Origin: Dechloromonas sp. HYN0024
GTDB lineage: Bacteria > Pseudomonadota > Gammaproteobacteria > Burkholderiales > Rhodocyclaceae
Direction: 5' to 3'
NCBI RefSeq assembly: GCF_003441615.1
Contig: NZ_CP031842.1
Location: 3,108,001-3,172,000 of the forward strand
Length of the DNA: 64,000 bases
The position numbers and the translations under genes were made by a program. Positions within the stretch are counted from its first letter, which is position 1; each line of letters starts with the position of its first letter. Shown in pieces: positions 1-9,525 of the stretch. The notes beneath the pieces are model-generated. The model was not told the origin of the DNA, searched no databases, and worked only from the letters and a program-made list of their open reading frames with translations.

Positions 1-1739
1 TCGAGAATGCTGGCCCCGCCACCACCCTGGCCGAATTGCTTGGGCGCAGCACCGGTATCGAATTTGGCCGGGCGGGCGGACACGGCGCTGATGAAAGCGT
101 CTTCATACGCGGCACCAACAGCGGCCACGCGCTCGTACTTCTTGACGGCATCCGGGTCAATTCAGCAACAACCGGCAGCACGGCAATCCAGATGATTCCG
201 CTGTCACAGATTGAGCGTATCGAAATTCTGCGCGGCCCCGCATCGGCAATATACGGTTCAGATGCCATCGGCGGCGTTATCCAGATTTTCACCCGGTCTG
301 GAGGCGAAGCCCCGCGCTTCACCGTCCAGGCCGGTGCCGGCAGCGCATCGACCTATGAAAGCAGCGTCGCCCACGCCAACCGGATTGGCAATTTCTCTTA
401 CAGCATCAAGGCTGGCGTGAATGGCACCCAGGGGATCAACGGCATCGAGTCAACAAACTATCCCGGATACAACCCGGACAAGGATGGTTATCGCAATAAC
501 AACCTCAACCTCAATGCGGGGTATCGCCTCAATCCGGAAACGGAAATCGGTGCCGGTATTTTCAATGCACAGACAGTTAGCCGATACGATGCCTATCAAA
601 CGGATCCGAACACATACGCAAGCCTGAACGCTAACCGCGATTACGAAATGAAACATCGGACATCGGGCGCCTACGCCTTCGCAACGTTTGCCCCGACTGC
701 GATCTGGAAATCGAACATCCGAATCGCCCAGGGCGTAGACCGGACGGAAAGCCCGGAATCCCTCATCGGCGATCCGATCAGCCTCTTCAAGACAACACAG
801 AATCAATACACCTGGCAGAATGATATCGCCCTGCCGCTTGGCACATTGCTGGCTGGCTTGGAACGACTTGAACAGGAAGTGGATTCAACCAAGAATTTTT
901 CGATTAGGGCGCGTAGCATTAATTCAGCCATGATCGGTTGGAATGCCTCGATCAATGCTCATGCCATTCAGTTGAATGCACGTAGCGACGATAACTCGCA
1001 GTTCGGGCAACACCAGACCTGGCTGGCCGGCTATGGTTTCCGCTTCGCTCCAGCCTGGCGGATCGCCGCAAGCTTCGGTACCGCGTTCAAGGCACCGACC
1101 ATGAACGACCTTTACTTCCCGACCACCCCGGGTGTCGGCGGCGGCAATGCCAATCTGAAACCCGAGGAATCACGTAACGGCGAAGTTTCTCTGCGCTACC
1201 AGCAGGGCACCAACCACGCTCGAATCACCTATTTCCACAACACGATCCGTAACTTGATCGAATGGACTACTGACCCGAATACCTACTACTCGACCCCTGC
1301 CAACGTTGGAGAGGTCAAAATAGAGGGCATTGAGATGTCAGCTGGCACAACTGTCGGCAATTGGCTGTTGAATGCAAATGCCACCATCCAGGATCCGAAG
1401 GATATGGATACCGATCAACAGCTACGTCGCCGCGCCAAGGCTTTCGGTAACGTCTCGGCAACCTACGTGGCAGGCCCTTTCAAGGGCGGTATCGAGTGGA
1501 AAATGGTCGGCACCCGTTATGACGATCCACATTGGCAAACTCGCATGAACCAGGTCCGCATGGGTAGCTATGCGATAGCCAATCTCTTTGGCGAATATTC
1601 AGTTGCCAAGGACTGGAGTCTTTTTGCGCGCGTCGACAACCTGTTCGACAAGAACTACGAAGTCGCGCGATCCAAAAACGTGATTTACGGCACACCGGGT
1701 TTGACCGCCTTTGCCGGCATCCGCTACACCCTTCAGTAA
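1..1739 (+). CDS. btuB: TonB-dependent vitamin B12 receptor BtuB, 5' end missing
   Basis: Outer-membrane gated barrel that imports cobalamin using TonB energy. The frame is open from the first bases, so the signal peptide, TonB box and start of the plug lie upstream of the window. What remains shows the plug (FIRGTNSGHALVLLDGIRV, then IERIEILRGPASAIYGSDAIGG) followed by a long beta-barrel with a TonB-receptor C-terminal region (VDNLFDKNYE). The last residues are YTLQ, without the usual terminal aromatic. BtuB rather than another receptor is inferred from the btuC, btuD, cobO and cobB genes directly downstream; btuC starts one base after the stop. A cobalamin riboswitch would be expected upstream, outside the window. 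Confidence 0.9.
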   Translation, partial: ENAGPATTLAELLGRSTGIEFGRAGGHGADESVFIRGTNSGHALVLLDGIRVNSATTGSTAIQMIPLSQIERIEILRGPASAIYGSDAIGGVIQIFTRSGGEAPRFTVQAGAGSASTYESSVAHANRIGNFSYSIKAGVNGTQGINGIESTNYPGYNPDKDGYRNNNLNLNAGYRLNPETEIGAGIFNAQTVSRYDAYQTDPNTYASLNANRDYEMKHRTSGAYAFATFAPTAIWKSNIRIAQGVDRTESPESLIGDPISLFKTTQNQYTWQNDIALPLGTLLAGLERLEQEVDSTKNFSIRARSINSAMIGWNASINAHAIQLNARSDDNSQFGQHQTWLAGYGFRFAPAWRIAASFGTAFKAPTMNDLYFPTTPGVGGGNANLKPEESRNGEVSLRYQQGTNHARITYFHNTIRNLIEWTTDPNTYYSTPANVGEVKIEGIEMSAGTTVGNWLLNANATIQDPKDMDTDQQLRRRAKAFGNVSATYVAGPFKGGIEWKMVGTRYDDPHWQTRMNQVRMGSYAIANLFGEYSVAKDWSLFARVDNLFDKNYEVARSKNVIYGTPGLTAFAGIRYTLQ

Positions 1740-1740
1740 T

Positions 1741-2718
1741 ATGCCCACCCGCCGTCGCGCCATCCTGATTCTCATCAGCCTCTGCCTGCTGGCCGTGGCG
1801 AGCATCGGGCTGGCGTTAACGGTGGGCAGTTTCAAGGTTTCATACAGTGACGTCCTGGCCGCCCTGTTCGGTCAGGAGGGCGGGTCTGGCGATGTCGTGC
1901 TGCAACTCCGTCTGCCGCGCGCCCTGGCCGGGTTTGCCTGCGGCGGCTTGCTGGCATTGGCCGGCGCCCTAATGCAGGTGTTGTTACGCAATCCGCTGGC
2001 CGATCCGTATGCACTCGGCATTTCCGGCGGAGCCGGCGTCGGCGCGATGCTCGCCATGCTGCTCGGCCTGCCTGTGCTCGGCGTCGACGGGCTGGCCTTT
2101 GCTGGCGCTTTCGCCGCGATGCTGCTGGTTTTCGGGCTGGCGCACGGTGATGGCAGCTGGACCCAGACCCGTCTGCTGCTGACCGGCGTCATCGTGGCTG
2201 CCGGCTGCGGCGCACTGGTCGCGCTGATGCTGACGATCGCCGAGGAGCATAAGCTGCGCGGCATGCTCTTCTGGCTGATGGGCGACCTCGGGCAGAGTGC
2301 CCAGTGGTGGCCGGCCTTCGCCGCCCTGCTGGTCGCGCTGCTGCTGACCATGCCCTTTGCCCGCGAACTCAACCTGCTTTCACGCGGGCTGATGCAGGCC
2401 CAGGCTCTGGGCGTTGCCGTTGGCCGCCTGCGCTATGCCATCTACCTGCTGGCCTCCCTGGCTACGGCGGCTTCGGTGACGACGGCCGGCTCGATCGGCT
2501 TTGTCGGTCTGGTTGTCCCCCATCTAGTCCGGCTGGCTACCGGCAACGACCAGCGCCTGCTCCTGCCGGCGTCGGTATTGGCGGGCGGCTCGCTGCTGGT
2601 CCTCGCCGACACCCTGGCGCGGACACTGATTGCCCCGCAACAACTGCCGGTCGGCGTGCTGACCGCACTGATTGGCGTACCCGTATTTCTGTTCCTGCTG
2701 TCGAGGCAGCCAAAATGA
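1741..2718 (+). CDS. btuC: Cobalamin ABC transporter permease BtuC
   Basis: FecCD/BtuC-family inner-membrane permease of about 325 residues, forming the channel of the B12 importer with BtuD. The protein is almost entirely hydrophobic helices and carries the family hallmarks: LRLPRALAGFACGGLLALAG near residue 55, NPLADPYALGISGGAG near 85, and GSIGFVGLVVPHLVRL near 250. An in-frame ATG at 1711 would overlap the end of btuB; I prefer the ATG at 1741, one base after the btuB stop, because it gives a normal N-terminus. Its stop overlaps the btuD start (ATGA), so the two are translationally coupled. No btuF binding-protein gene is in the window. Confidence 0.9.
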   Translation: MPTRRRAILILISLCLLAVASIGLALTVGSFKVSYSDVLAALFGQEGGSGDVVLQLRLPRALAGFACGGLLALAGALMQVLLRNPLADPYALGISGGAGVGAMLAMLLGLPVLGVDGLAFAGAFAAMLLVFGLAHGDGSWTQTRLLLTGVIVAAGCGALVALMLTIAEEHKLRGMLFWLMGDLGQSAQWWPAFAALLVALLLTMPFARELNLLSRGLMQAQALGVAVGRLRYAIYLLASLATAASVTTAGSIGFVGLVVPHLVRLATGNDQRLLLPASVLAGGSLLVLADTLARTLIAPQQLPVGVLTALIGVPVFLFLLSRQPK

Positions 2719-3488
2719 GCCGGCCGCTTCTCGACATCCGACAACTGGTCGTTGAAATTGGCGGCAAGACGGTGGTTGATCGCGTCGATCTGAGTATCGC
2801 CAGTGGTGAACGGATCGCCATACTTGGCCGTAACGGCGCCGGAAAATCGACCCTGTTATCGACCCTGGCGGGACTCCGTCCGCCCGCCGCCGGGGCCATT
2901 CTGCTTGATGGCGAAGATGCGGCCCTGCTCCATCCCCGCGAGGCAGCGCTGCGTCGTGCCTGGCTCGGCCAGTTTCAGTCCGACCCTTTCGGCTCGACCG
3001 TTCTGGAAACAGCTTTGACCGGTCGCCATCCGCATCTCGGTCGCTGGGATTGGGAATCAAGCCGTGATGCCGAGCTGGCCCGTAGCGCCCTCAAGTCGGT
3101 CGGACTGGAGGGCATGGAAGGCCGCCAGATTCACACGCTGTCCGGCGGCGAACGCCAGCGCCTGGCGATTGCCACGCTGCTCACCCAGGCGGCACCGCTT
3201 TACCTGCTCGACGAACCGCTCTCGCACCTTGATCTCAACCACCAGATGGCGGTCCTTGAACTGTTCTCCGGGGCAGCCCGTGACTGTGGCGCAGGTGTTG
3301 TCATGGTCCTGCACGATCCGGCGCTGGCCCATCGTTTCTGTGATCGCGCCTTGCTGGTTTATGGCGATGGCCGTACCGAGACCGGCGTGGTCGGTGACAT
3401 TCTGACGGCAGAAAAACTCTCCGAACTTTACGGTTACGGCCTGCGTCAGATCGAAGACCGCGGCCACCGCTGCTTCATTCCCGAATAG
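2715..3488 (+). CDS. btuD: Cobalamin ABC transporter ATPase BtuD
   Basis: ATP-binding subunit (257 residues) that drives B12 import through BtuC. Walker A is GRNGAGKST (residues 38-46), the signature is LSGGE (about 142), Walker B is LYLLDEP followed by a D-loop SHLD, and the switch histidine is in VMVLHDP (about 200). The open frame extends upstream over btuC, but the ATG at 2715 overlapping the btuC stop gives the expected N-terminus (MSRPLLDIRQ). FecE/FhuC-type ATPases look similar; the operon context decides for cobalamin. Confidence 0.9.
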   Translation: MSRPLLDIRQLVVEIGGKTVVDRVDLSIASGERIAILGRNGAGKSTLLSTLAGLRPPAAGAILLDGEDAALLHPREAALRRAWLGQFQSDPFGSTVLETALTGRHPHLGRWDWESSRDAELARSALKSVGLEGMEGRQIHTLSGGERQRLAIATLLTQAAPLYLLDEPLSHLDLNHQMAVLELFSGAARDCGAGVVMVLHDPALAHRFCDRALLVYGDGRTETGVVGDILTAEKLSELYGYGLRQIEDRGHRCFIPE

Positions 3489-3556
3489 TCGCGCGTCAGG
3501 GCGGCCCTGTGTTGCGTGGTCGCTACCCATTATTTGAAAATCTCTTGAAAACAAAC

Positions 3557-4147
3557 ATGACCATCACCCACGAAGAACGCATGCAGAAGAAAAAGGCCGT
3601 CATTGACAGCAAGATTGACGCCGCCCAGGAAGAACGTGGCGTACTGGTGGTCAATACCGGCAATGGCAAGGGCAAGTCGAGCGCCGCTTTCGGCGTGGTC
3701 GCCCGCGCCCTTGGTCACGGGCAAAAAGTTGGTGTTGTTCAGTTCGTCAAAGGCCGCTCGGATACCGGCGAGGAAGCTTTCTTCCGCCAGCAGCCGAATG
3801 TCGCCTGGCATGTCGGTGGCGAAGGCTTCACCTGGGAAACCCAGGACAAGGACCGCGACGCCAGGGCCGCCCAGGCCGCCTGGGAAATCGCCTGTCAACA
3901 TTTGAACGATCCGGCCATCGGTCTCGTCGTTCTCGACGAAATGACCTATGCCTTCAAGTACGGCTGGCTCGACCTCGCTACCGTGATCGGTCAACTGCTC
4001 ACCCGCCCAGCCATGCAGCACGTCATCATCACCGGCCGCGGGGCGCCGCAAGCCCTGCGCGACGCAGCCGACACGGTCAGCGAAATCGGCATGGAGAAAC
4101 ATGCATTCCAAAGCGGCATCAAGGCCATGCCCGGCCTCGAATTCTGA
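3557..4147 (+). CDS. cobO: Cob(I)yrinic acid a,c-diamide adenosyltransferase
   Basis: CobA/CobO/BtuR-family enzyme (196 residues) that transfers the 5'-deoxyadenosyl group of ATP to reduced corrinoids in the cytoplasm. The nucleotide-binding loop GNGKGKSS lies at residues about 34-41, followed by GVVQFVKG and the family pattern LVVLDEMTYAF. The frame is open from 3509, but the ATG at 3557 gives the standard N-terminus with the short charged helix before the P-loop. It lies 68 bases after btuD and its stop overlaps the cobB start by one base (TGATG). Placement after btuBCD suggests adenosylation of imported as well as newly made corrinoid. Confidence 0.92.
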   Translation: MTITHEERMQKKKAVIDSKIDAAQEERGVLVVNTGNGKGKSSAAFGVVARALGHGQKVGVVQFVKGRSDTGEEAFFRQQPNVAWHVGGEGFTWETQDKDRDARAAQAAWEIACQHLNDPAIGLVVLDEMTYAFKYGWLDLATVIGQLLTRPAMQHVIITGRGAPQALRDAADTVSEIGMEKHAFQSGIKAMPGLEF

Positions 4148-5430
4148 TGCCAGCCTGCCCCGCATTGCTCATCGCCGCGCCAGCCTCCGGCCAGGGCAAG
4201 ACCACTGTCACGGCTGCACTGGCCCGACTGCATACACGTAAGGGGCGGCGGGTCACTGTTTTCAAATGCGGTCCGGATTTTCTCGATCCGCAAATTCACG
4301 CTGCGGCCAGCGGTCATCCCTGCTACAACCTTGATCTCGGCATGTGCGGGGACGACGATGCCCGCTGGCGACTGGCCCGGGCGGCAGAGGATTCCGACCT
4401 GATCCTCATCGAAGGCGTCATGGGTCTGTTCGACGGCGAGCCTTCCGCGGCCGACATCGCCATCCGTTTCGGCATCCCGGTTATGGCCCTGATCGACGCC
4501 GGGGCGATGGCCCAGACCTTTGGGGCCATCGCTCATGGCCTGGCCAGCTATCGGCCCGGCCTGCCCTTTGCCGGCGTACTGGCTAACCGTGTCGGCAGCG
4601 CCGGCCATGCCCGGATGCTGCGCGACAGCCTGCCACCCGGTACCGGCTGGTTTGGTGCCCTGCCCAAATGCGATGACAGCCTACCCGAACGCCACCTCGG
4701 TTTGCTCCAGGCGAGCGAGATTACTGACCTCGAAGCCCGCCTCGACCATTTGGCTGATGCCCTGGCCGCCAGTGCCAGCGTCGACCTGCCGCCACCGATC
4801 GATTTCGCCGTGGCTCGACCGCCCACCAGCACCCCACTGCTCGCCGGCCAGCGCATTGCCATCGCCCGCGACGCCGCCTACGGTTTTATTTATCCAGCCA
4901 ATCTGGATACGCTTGAGGCGCAGGGGGCCGAACTTTGCTTCTTCTCGCCCGTCGCCGGCGATCCGCTTCCGGCCTGCGATGCCGTCTGGCTTCCCGGTGG
5001 TTACCCGGAACTCCATACCGAGACGCTCGCCCGTCAGTCCTCGCTCTGGAATGCCCTGCACGACCATGTTGCCTCCGGCAAGCCACTGCTGGCGGAATGC
5101 GGCGGCATGATGAGCCTGTTCTCTGAAGTCGTAGACAAGGCCGGCATCAGTCATCGCTTTGGCGATTTGCTGCCCGGCCGTTCGATCATGCAAAAACAGC
5201 TCGCTGCCCTCGGTACCCAATTTGTCGATCTGCCGGAAGGCCATATCTCAGGCCACACGTTTCATTTTTCCCGGAGCGAGACACCGCTTGCCCCACTGAC
5301 CGTGGCTAAAACGGCGGATGGTCGGAGTGGTGAAGCGGTTTACCGGAAAAATCGCCTGACCGCCTCCTATCTGCATTTTTACTTCCCATCGAATCCCGCT
5401 GTCGCAGCCCGCCTGTTCATGAACGCGTGA
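4147..5430 (+). CDS. cobB: Cobyrinic acid a,c-diamide synthase (CbiA/CobB)
   Basis: ATP- and glutamine-dependent amidation of the a and c side chains of cobyrinic acid, early in B12 synthesis. The N-terminal dethiobiotin-synthetase-like domain has the P-loop PASGQGKTT (residues 12-20) and the GPDFLDP motif. The C-terminal half is a class I glutaminase-like domain with nucleophile Cys318 in AECGGMMSLF and the late motif ASYLHFYF. Length (427 residues) is normal for the family. It is the last gene of the btu-cob cluster; the stop codon lies inside a perfect inverted repeat. Confidence 0.92.
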   Translation: MPACPALLIAAPASGQGKTTVTAALARLHTRKGRRVTVFKCGPDFLDPQIHAAASGHPCYNLDLGMCGDDDARWRLARAAEDSDLILIEGVMGLFDGEPSAADIAIRFGIPVMALIDAGAMAQTFGAIAHGLASYRPGLPFAGVLANRVGSAGHARMLRDSLPPGTGWFGALPKCDDSLPERHLGLLQASEITDLEARLDHLADALAASASVDLPPPIDFAVARPPTSTPLLAGQRIAIARDAAYGFIYPANLDTLEAQGAELCFFSPVAGDPLPACDAVWLPGGYPELHTETLARQSSLWNALHDHVASGKPLLAECGGMMSLFSEVVDKAGISHRFGDLLPGRSIMQKQLAALGTQFVDLPEGHISGHTFHFSRSETPLAPLTVAKTADGRSGEAVYRKNRLTASYLHFYFPSNPAVAARLFMNA

Positions 5431-5457
5431 CTGTTCGTTTTTTACGAACAGTCACGC
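5425..5457. repeat. 14-bp perfect inverted repeat spanning the cobB stop codon
   Basis: Arms 5425-5438 (gcgtgactgttcgt) and 5444-5457 are exact reverse complements around a five-T loop. The cobB stop (5428-5430) is inside the left arm. There is no immediate T-run after either arm, so it is either a weak terminator or an mRNA 3'-end stabilising hairpin at the end of the btu-cob operon. Confidence 0.8.
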
Positions 5458-5530
5458 AGGCCTGGATTAATTTTTCGGCAACGAGAAGCAGATACACTAC
5501 GGCTTGTAACTTTTCCACACGGAGACAACG

Positions 5531-6412
5531 ATGAAGAATTTCGTACTGATGGCTGCAGCAGTCGTGCTCGGCCTCACCCTGCAAATTGGCGACGCCGAAG
5601 CCAAGCGCCTGGGCGGCGGCAGTTCCTCTGGCATGCAACGCCAGTCAGTCGCCCCGAGCGCCCCCCCGTCGGCCGCCAGACAAGCCCCCGCGCCGGCACC
5701 GTCAGCCCCAGCCGCGGCACCGGCTGCCCAGCCCAAGCGTTCGTGGATGGGCCCGTTGGCCGGCCTGGCTGCCGGTATCGGTCTGGCCGCACTGGCTTCG
5801 CACTTCGGCTTTGGTGAAGGTCTGGCCAATTTCATGATGATCGGTCTGCTGATCATGGCGGTCGTCATGGTGATTGGCTTCTTCATGCGCAAGAAAGCAG
5901 GTGCTACCCAGCAAGGTGGCCTGCAATACGCCGGCGCCAATCCGAACTACGGCAGCAATACGCCGCACGAACCTGACTTCATTCCAGCCGGCGGTTCTGC
6001 CGCAGCACCTATTGCTGCTGCAACCGGTGCGGGCAATATTCCGGCCGACTTTGATGTCGAGGCTTTTGTCCGGAACGCCAAGGTTAACTTCATCCGTCTG
6101 CAGGCTGCCAATGATGCCGGCAACCTCGACGACATCCGCGAATTTACCTCGCCGGAAATGTTCGCCGAGATCAAGCTGGGCATGGGCGAACGTGGTGCGG
6201 CACAACAGGAAACCGACGTTGCCCAGCTCAACGGCGAAGTTCTTGATGTCGCTGAAGAAGCCAGTCGCTACATTGTCAGCATCCGCTTCACTGGCCTGAT
6301 CAGCGAGGAAAAGGGCGCCGCTCCTGCTCCTTTCGACGAAATCTGGCATATGACCAAACCGACCGACAACAGCCGCGGCTGGGTGCTCGCCGGTATTCAA
6401 CAAGTCCAGTAA
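5531..6412 (+). CDS. Tim44-like domain membrane protein
   Basis: A 293-residue protein with an N-terminal signal or anchor segment (residues 1-24, AEAKRLGGGSS following), a Pro/Ala-rich linker (about 40-70), two closely spaced hydrophobic segments (about 74-118) and a C-terminal Tim44-like domain (about 170-292, starting FDVEAFVRNAKVNFIRLQAA and ending GWVLAGIQQV). Bacterial Tim44-like proteins of this shape are common in betaproteobacteria and their function is not settled. A clear GGAG ribosome site precedes the ATG. It is a single gene between the cobB hairpin and a strong terminator. Confidence 0.85.
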   Translation: MKNFVLMAAAVVLGLTLQIGDAEAKRLGGGSSSGMQRQSVAPSAPPSAARQAPAPAPSAPAAAPAAQPKRSWMGPLAGLAAGIGLAALASHFGFGEGLANFMMIGLLIMAVVMVIGFFMRKKAGATQQGGLQYAGANPNYGSNTPHEPDFIPAGGSAAAPIAAATGAGNIPADFDVEAFVRNAKVNFIRLQAANDAGNLDDIREFTSPEMFAEIKLGMGERGAAQQETDVAQLNGEVLDVAEEASRYIVSIRFTGLISEEKGAAPAPFDEIWHMTKPTDNSRGWVLAGIQQVQ

Positions 6413-6430
6413 GCCTGGACAGGCCTGACC

Positions 6431-6465
6431 AAGGCTGGCCGGAGAAATCCGGCCAGCCTTTTTTA
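6431..6465 (+). terminator. Intrinsic terminator after the Tim44-like gene
   Basis: Perfect 12-bp stem (6431-6442 with 6449-6460, aaggctggccgg) with a six-base loop, running into TTTTTT. The remaining sequence up to 6618 holds nothing I recognise. Confidence 0.92.
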
Positions 6466-6618
6466 TTGGCTGCCGTCGAGAAAAGCGGGGCGATCCCAGA
6501 TCACTCGGAAATAGCACGCTGCATTGATCCCGGATGGACGACTTCATCGCCAAGCCCGGTCGAACCGGACTATCTTTTCATCATTCTTCTGAAATGGCTC
6601 AGGGCAGGACGACAAACA

Positions 6619-8118
6619 TCAACTTGAGCAACTGACCTCCAGCCCGCTTGCCCAGTCCGGCGGCAAGGCTGCCAAGTCATCGAATTCCGGCTCCTCGTCA
6701 AAGGGCCGGCGCAGACAGGTCAGCAAACGTTGCACACCCGAGAAGTCCTTCGCCTTGGCCTGACGAATAGCCGCCTCGGCCAGCCAGTTGCGCAGAATGT
6801 ACTTGGGGTTGCTAGCGAGCATCGCTGCCTGCCGTTCTTCATCTGCCCACGGCGTTTGCGCCAGACGGGTCCGCCAGCCATCCAGCCAGGCATCGCAAGC
6901 GGCACGGTCGATGAACAGATCGCGCAACGGCGCATCTGCCGCGGCCCGGTTATCCCGCCCGGCTTCGCCCGGCAGCCGCGACAGGAGGCGAAAGAATGTC
7001 GTGAAATCGGGCCGATGCTGCTGCAGGAAACCAAAGGTCTCGCCGATAAAGGTTTCGTCGTCCGGCATGGCCTCCCGCAAACCGAGCTTGGCGCGCATCA
7101 ACCGGGCAAAAGTCTGTTCGAAGGCATCGCCATACGTTTCATCAATCGCGGCGCGGGCAATTTCAGGACGGTTGAGCAAGGGCAGGAAGGCATCGGCCAG
7201 GCAATAGAGGTTCCACTGCCCGACATGTGGCTGGTTACGGTAGGTATAACGACCATAGGTGTCGGAGTGGTTACAGATGTGGCCCGAATCAAAGGCCTCC
7301 ATGAAACCAAAAGGCCCGTAATCAAGGGTCAGGCCGAGGATCGACATGTTGTCGGTATTCATCACGCCGTGCATGAAGCCGACCGCCATCCAGTGCGCCA
7401 TCAGTTCGCCGGTACGAACCGACACATCGCGCAGCAGCGCATCGTAGGGATTGGCGGCAATACGACACCCAGGGCGAAAGGTATCAATGACGTAGTCAGC
7501 CAGTTGCTGCACTTCCAGCTTCCTGTCACGCGAGGCCCAATGCTCGAAAGAGCCAAAACGGACAAAACCGGGTGCCACCCGCGCCACGACGGCAGCCGTC
7601 TCGATTTCCTCGCGGCGCACCGGTTGCTCGGCGCCGATCACGCACAGCGCCCGGGTAGTCGGCACGCCAAGGCCGGCCATTGCTTCCGAGCAAAGAAATT
7701 CACGTATCGATGAACGGAGCACTGCCCGTCCGTCGGCACCGCGCGAATAGGGTGTCTTTCCCGCCCCCTTGAGCTGGATTTCCCAGTGCCCGCTTTCGTT
7801 GTGCAGGCCACCCAGCAAATGGGCCCGACCATCGCCCAACTGGCCCGCCCAAACGCCGAACTGATGACCGGAGTAGACAGCAGCGAGCGGCTCGCTGCCA
7901 GGTAGCAGGCGATTGCCGGCGAAGATTTCAGCGAATTGGGGACTATTCAGCAGCCCATCGGGCAGACCCAGCAGATCAGCGACGTCATGGCTGATACCGA
8001 CAACGTAAGGATCGGGCAGGGGATGTGGCGGAAGACGGGTGTAGAAAGCCGCGGGCAGGCTGGCAAAACTGTTGGCAAAGACGGGCAGTTCGCCCAGAAA
8101 AGGTTCAGCGGCATTCAT
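6619..8118 (-). CDS. selO: Protein adenylyltransferase SelO (YdiU/UPF0061 family)
   Basis: Pseudokinase-fold enzyme (499 residues) that transfers AMP to protein Ser/Thr/Tyr residues; family members act in redox stress. Family signatures are all present: [39 protein letters not shown], the catalytic-loop region HGVMNTDN and [13 protein letters not shown]. The C-terminus is Cys-Ser-Ser, the position where animal homologues carry selenocysteine. It starts at an ATG at 8118 and is a single gene with no obvious operon partner. Confidence 0.95.
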   Translation of the reverse strand: MNAAEPFLGELPVFANSFASLPAAFYTRLPPHPLPDPYVVGISHDVADLLGLPDGLLNSPQFAEIFAGNRLLPGSEPLAAVYSGHQFGVWAGQLGDGRAHLLGGLHNESGHWEIQLKGAGKTPYSRGADGRAVLRSSIREFLCSEAMAGLGVPTTRALCVIGAEQPVRREEIETAAVVARVAPGFVRFGSFEHWASRDRKLEVQQLADYVIDTFRPGCRIAANPYDALLRDVSVRTGELMAHWMAVGFMHGVMNTDNMSILGLTLDYGPFGFMEAFDSGHICNHSDTYGRYTYRNQPHVGQWNLYCLADAFLPLLNRPEIARAAIDETYGDAFEQTFARLMRAKLGLREAMPDDETFIGETFGFLQQHRPDFTTFFRLLSRLPGEAGRDNRAAADAPLRDLFIDRAACDAWLDGWRTRLAQTPWADEERQAAMLASNPKYILRNWLAEAAIRQAKAKDFSGVQRLLTCLRRPFDEEPEFDDLAALPPDWASGLEVSCSS

Positions 8119-8221
8119 GATGTCGGATTTCTGTCAAAAAGTCGGGAGAGTCCGGCACACAGCAAAGGGCATGCCGGTCCGGATCTCCTTCAGAACACGA
8201 AAGCCGAGGATGGTTCGCGCG

Positions 8222-9235
8222 TCAGAAGCCGGCCGCTTCAGCTTCAAGATAGGCGATGCTCACGTACTTGCCGATATTGGCCTCGAAACCCTTGGTGTTT
8301 TTAGCCTGACTGGCGACACGCTTGTCCTTGAGAACCAGCGTCTTGGCCTCTTCAAGCGGCAGTCCATCCTTGATGGCCTGTTCGCAGGGATAGTAGATTC
8401 CCTCGAACAACGCGCGGTTCCACGCCAGTACATTAGCGGCCGGCACACCGTGAGCCGGTAGCCAGATCTTGGTCCGGGTCGACTTCTCCAGTGCGTCGTA
8501 CGCCTTGAAAGTCCCCAGATAGGAGCCATCATCCATATTGGCGATGCGCTGGTTCATGGCAATATCGCCCACCAGGGTGACGCCGTCTTCAACCACCTCG
8601 ACACACAGGTCGGACGGCGTATGAACCTTACCGTAATGGTGAATGCGCAAGGTGACATCGCCAAACCTGAGTTCAGCCCCATGCTCCAGCGGCATGTTGG
8701 GCGGCACGATGCGGGTGCCAAGGGAAGCCTCGTTGGTGGCCTTCTCGATCAGCGACAGCCACAGGCTACCCTGAATCCCCTTAACGGCCTGGATGGTGCC
8801 GGCATGCGCATACATCGGCAGACTATTACCGTAACGCTCGACATAGGCATGATTCCCGAGCCAGTGGTCACCGTGGTAATGGGTGTTGATGATGGCGACC
8901 ACCGGCTTCCGGAAATTCTTTTCCAGTTGCCGTATGGCCATTTCACCAATCTGCACCGACGCCCCGGTATCGATGACAACGACCCCTTTGCTGGTATTGA
9001 CGAAGGTGATGTTGCTCATCATTCCCTGGTTGTCGGGGGTCGGAAAACCGTGCGGGGTAAAGATGATTGATACGTGCTTCGAAACCTGACGCAGTGGATA
9101 GTCCTTGATGGCCGGGCCACGGACAAAATCATCCATCTCGCTGGCGAATGCGCTCATCGACTGCCATGGGGCAAACTCAACCGCCCAGAGCGCCGAAATG
9201 GCCGCCACGGAGCGGAGAAAATCGCGACGGTCCAT
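8222..9235 (-). CDS. Tat-exported metallo-beta-lactamase-fold hydrolase
   Basis: 337-residue periplasmic protein. The N-terminus MDRRDFLRSVAA is a twin-arginine signal, followed by a hydrophobic stretch and a mature protein with the zinc motif HxHxDH (His119, His121, Asp123, His124 in THYHGDHW) and later metal ligands in LVGDI and PAHG. It resembles the metallohydrolases found with quinoprotein systems, but no such genes are nearby, so the substrate is unknown. An ATG at 9241 is in frame, but the AGGAGA ribosome site (9241-9246) only has proper spacing to the ATG at 9235. Confidence 0.85.
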   Translation of the reverse strand: MDRRDFLRSVAAISALWAVEFAPWQSMSAFASEMDDFVRGPAIKDYPLRQVSKHVSIIFTPHGFPTPDNQGMMSNITFVNTSKGVVVIDTGASVQIGEMAIRQLEKNFRKPVVAIINTHYHGDHWLGNHAYVERYGNSLPMYAHAGTIQAVKGIQGSLWLSLIEKATNEASLGTRIVPPNMPLEHGAELRFGDVTLRIHHYGKVHTPSDLCVEVVEDGVTLVGDIAMNQRIANMDDGSYLGTFKAYDALEKSTRTKIWLPAHGVPAANVLAWNRALFEGIYYPCEQAIKDGLPLEEAKTLVLKDKRVASQAKNTKGFEANIGKYVSIAYLEAEAAGF

Positions 9236-9306
9236 GAGCATCTCCTGAAATGTTAAAATAGAACGCTATCATCGCGCCGAATGCGGCGCTCGTCTACACT
9301 GACACC

Positions 9307-9525
9307 ATGCGCCACTACCCGTTCTCTTTTGTCGCCCTGACCAGCCTCGGCATCCTTTGCGCCATTCCTGGTGCCATCAGCCTGGCAGGCTTCGGTGCCG
9401 CGTTGCACCCGGTTCTCGATGACCCGATGGCCGGCCTGGCATTCATCGTGTCGGCCATTGCCCTGATCGGCTCCGGCGCCTTCCCGCTGGTCATCGAAAA
9501 ACTGAAGGAAGGCGAAGAAGCCTAG
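9307..9525 (+). CDS. Small two-helix membrane protein, unknown function
   Basis: 72 residues: a first hydrophobic helix at about 7-30, a second at about 42-63, and a charged tail EKLKEGEEA. I do not recognise the family. It is divergent from the metallohydrolase gene. There is no Shine-Dalgarno sequence; a TACACT hexamer ends exactly six bases before the ATG, which would fit a leaderless transcript. Its TAG stop shares the sequence CTAG with the stop of the convergent YeeE/YedE gene. Codon use matches its neighbours, so I believe it is real. Confidence 0.65.
   Translation: MRHYPFSFVALTSLGILCAIPGAISLAGFGAALHPVLDDPMAGLAFIVSAIALIGSGAFPLVIEKLKEGEEA

Noticed and set aside
1..35. btuB starting at an internal ATG at 36
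   Set aside because: The frame is open to the window edge with plug-domain sequence before that ATG, so the gene is truncated by the window.
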